64,000 nucleotides of DNA from Anaerohalosphaeraceae bacterium (GTDB lineage: Bacteria > Planctomycetota > Phycisphaerae > Sedimentisphaerales > UBA12454): assembly GCA_021108375.1 (NCBI GenBank), contig JAIORA010000012.1:62001-126000 (forward strand), written 5' to 3'. The notes beneath the pieces were generated by a model. The model did no database searches. It was not told the DNA's origin and worked only from the letters and a program-made list of their open reading frames with translations. The position numbers were made by a program, and so were the translations under genes. Position 1 is the first letter of the stretch, and each line of letters begins with the position of its first letter. Below are positions 62,853-64,000 of this stretch, piece after piece.

Positions 62853-63291
62853 TTTGCTCTCCTTGTCCCAAAAAATAAAAGTTATTTTCTCGAATCAATC
62901 TAATCTGCGCAGCAAACCACCGCACAGGACTTCAAGGAAATTTTTGTAAACAAAACTGAAAGACAAAAAGGAATGAACGCGCAGACACGATTTTGGAACA
63001 GCAAGCACCCTCCTTGGATAAGACTCACAAAAGCTTTTGCGCATCGTTTCCTCTCTCCTGGGCCTATACATCACATAAAAGACTTCGGACGAGTATTATA
63101 ACACTAATTGTTATCGGGCGAAACAAAAAAAGGCAAAAAAGTAGTCTTATACAGATTTTCAGGGCATTACCCCATTTTTACGCCAAAATTCTCTCTGTTT
63201 TAGGAGCCGAAGACGGGCGTAATTTCGTACTTTTCTTGACATTCACCGTTTTTAAAGATAAAACAGACTTCCATTAAGGCGGAGAATACAA

Positions 63292-64000
63292 ATGTCTGAC
63301 AACAGAAAAAGATCGATGCTCGAGCAGTTTGGTGGTTCGGTCATTACTGGCATAAACCATTGTGGCGAGTTTTCACGATTCCACGCAAACGCGATTATCA
63401 CATCGTTGCAGGCTTTCTTCATACCCAAAACCTATCCGCTTATCTGGACGCAAATGTTAGCCATTGGTGTCCGCAGCGTTCCAGTCGTTTGCATTACCGG
63501 CTGTTTTGTCGGGATGGTGCTGGCCGTGCAGGCCTACGACCAGCTTGCGGGCCTGGGACTGGAAGAACATCTCGGCGTGCTGATAAATATATCCGTAGTC
63601 AAAGAACTCGGCCCAGTACTGACCGCGGTAATGCTTGCCGGCCGAGTCGGCGGAGCCTTGACGGCCGAACTCGGCACGATGAATGTTACCGAGCAAATTT
63701 CCGCTGTAAGAAGTATGGGCACCGACCCGATTCGATACTTAGTATCGCCGCGAATTTTAGCCTGCCTGTTGCTGACGCCGTTCCTCATTATCTACGCGGA
63801 TTTTATGGGCATTATCGGCGGCTACGTAATAAGCGTTCTGCACTTTGGAATAAACAATAAAGCCTACTGGGATTTCAGCGCATCCGGCATCGAAATGTGG
63901 GACATATCAATTGGCATTATAAAAGGATTCTTCTTCGGTGCCGCCATCGCCGGGGTCAGTTGTTACAAAGGTTTCAATTGTAAAGAAGGCGCTGCTGGCG
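63292..64000 (+). CDS. MlaE-family ABC transporter permease, 3' end beyond window
   Basis: Own translation: MSDNRKRSMLEQFGGSVITGINHCGEF...VRSVPVVCITGCFVGMVLAVQAYDQL...VVKELGPVLTAVMLAGRVGGALTAELGTMNVTEQISAVRSMGTDPIRYLVSPR. Not in the ORF track (no stop in window). Confidence 0.93.
   Translation, partial: MSDNRKRSMLEQFGGSVITGINHCGEFSRFHANAIITSLQAFFIPKTYPLIWTQMLAIGVRSVPVVCITGCFVGMVLAVQAYDQLAGLGLEEHLGVLINISVVKELGPVLTAVMLAGRVGGALTAELGTMNVTEQISAVRSMGTDPIRYLVSPRILACLLLTPFLIIYADFMGIIGGYVISVLHFGINNKAYWDFSASGIEMWDISIGIIKGFFFGAAIAGVSCYKGFNCKEGAAG

Overview
64-kb bacterial chromosomal window. Inference only: the combination of PEP-CTERM proteins, a dockerin-like secreted protein, a GLUG-repeat protein, lpxB and mlaE suggests a Gram-negative anaerobe of the Planctomycetota/Phycisphaerae type. 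Core genes recognised: pckG, a ThiE-type protein, a UDP-sugar pyrophosphorylase, queA, glgP, yidC-mnmE, dnaK, cdaA-cdaR, a complete rnfCDGEAB operon, gyrB-dciA-dnaN with an AT-rich non-coding candidate oriC upstream of dnaN, lpxB, groES-groEL, a 5'-partial mlaE and one tRNA-Thr(TGT). Two genes running off the window edges (1-657 minus and 63292-64000 plus) are missing from the supplied ORF track. The most unusual content is: (i) about a dozen intergenic repeat islands built from short hairpin modules. These have constant flanks but different, internally compensated stems, including one family whose loops are almost always GNRA and another of the form TTAGCCCC-stem-GGGG-T-rich; (ii) a two-gene AAA-ATPase + TOPRIM-like (DUF3226-like) cassette resembling split OLD/PARIS defence pairs, next to a 107-bp direct repeat; (iii) unusual fusions (RNase HI-PurN, and MetF-like + Cys-rich + pterin-binding domains); (iv) an rnfC whose conserved N-terminus lies upstream of any ATG/GTG/TTG; (v) a B12-binding-fold protein lacking the cobalamin-ligand His. 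All family names come from reading the translations; no database search was run.
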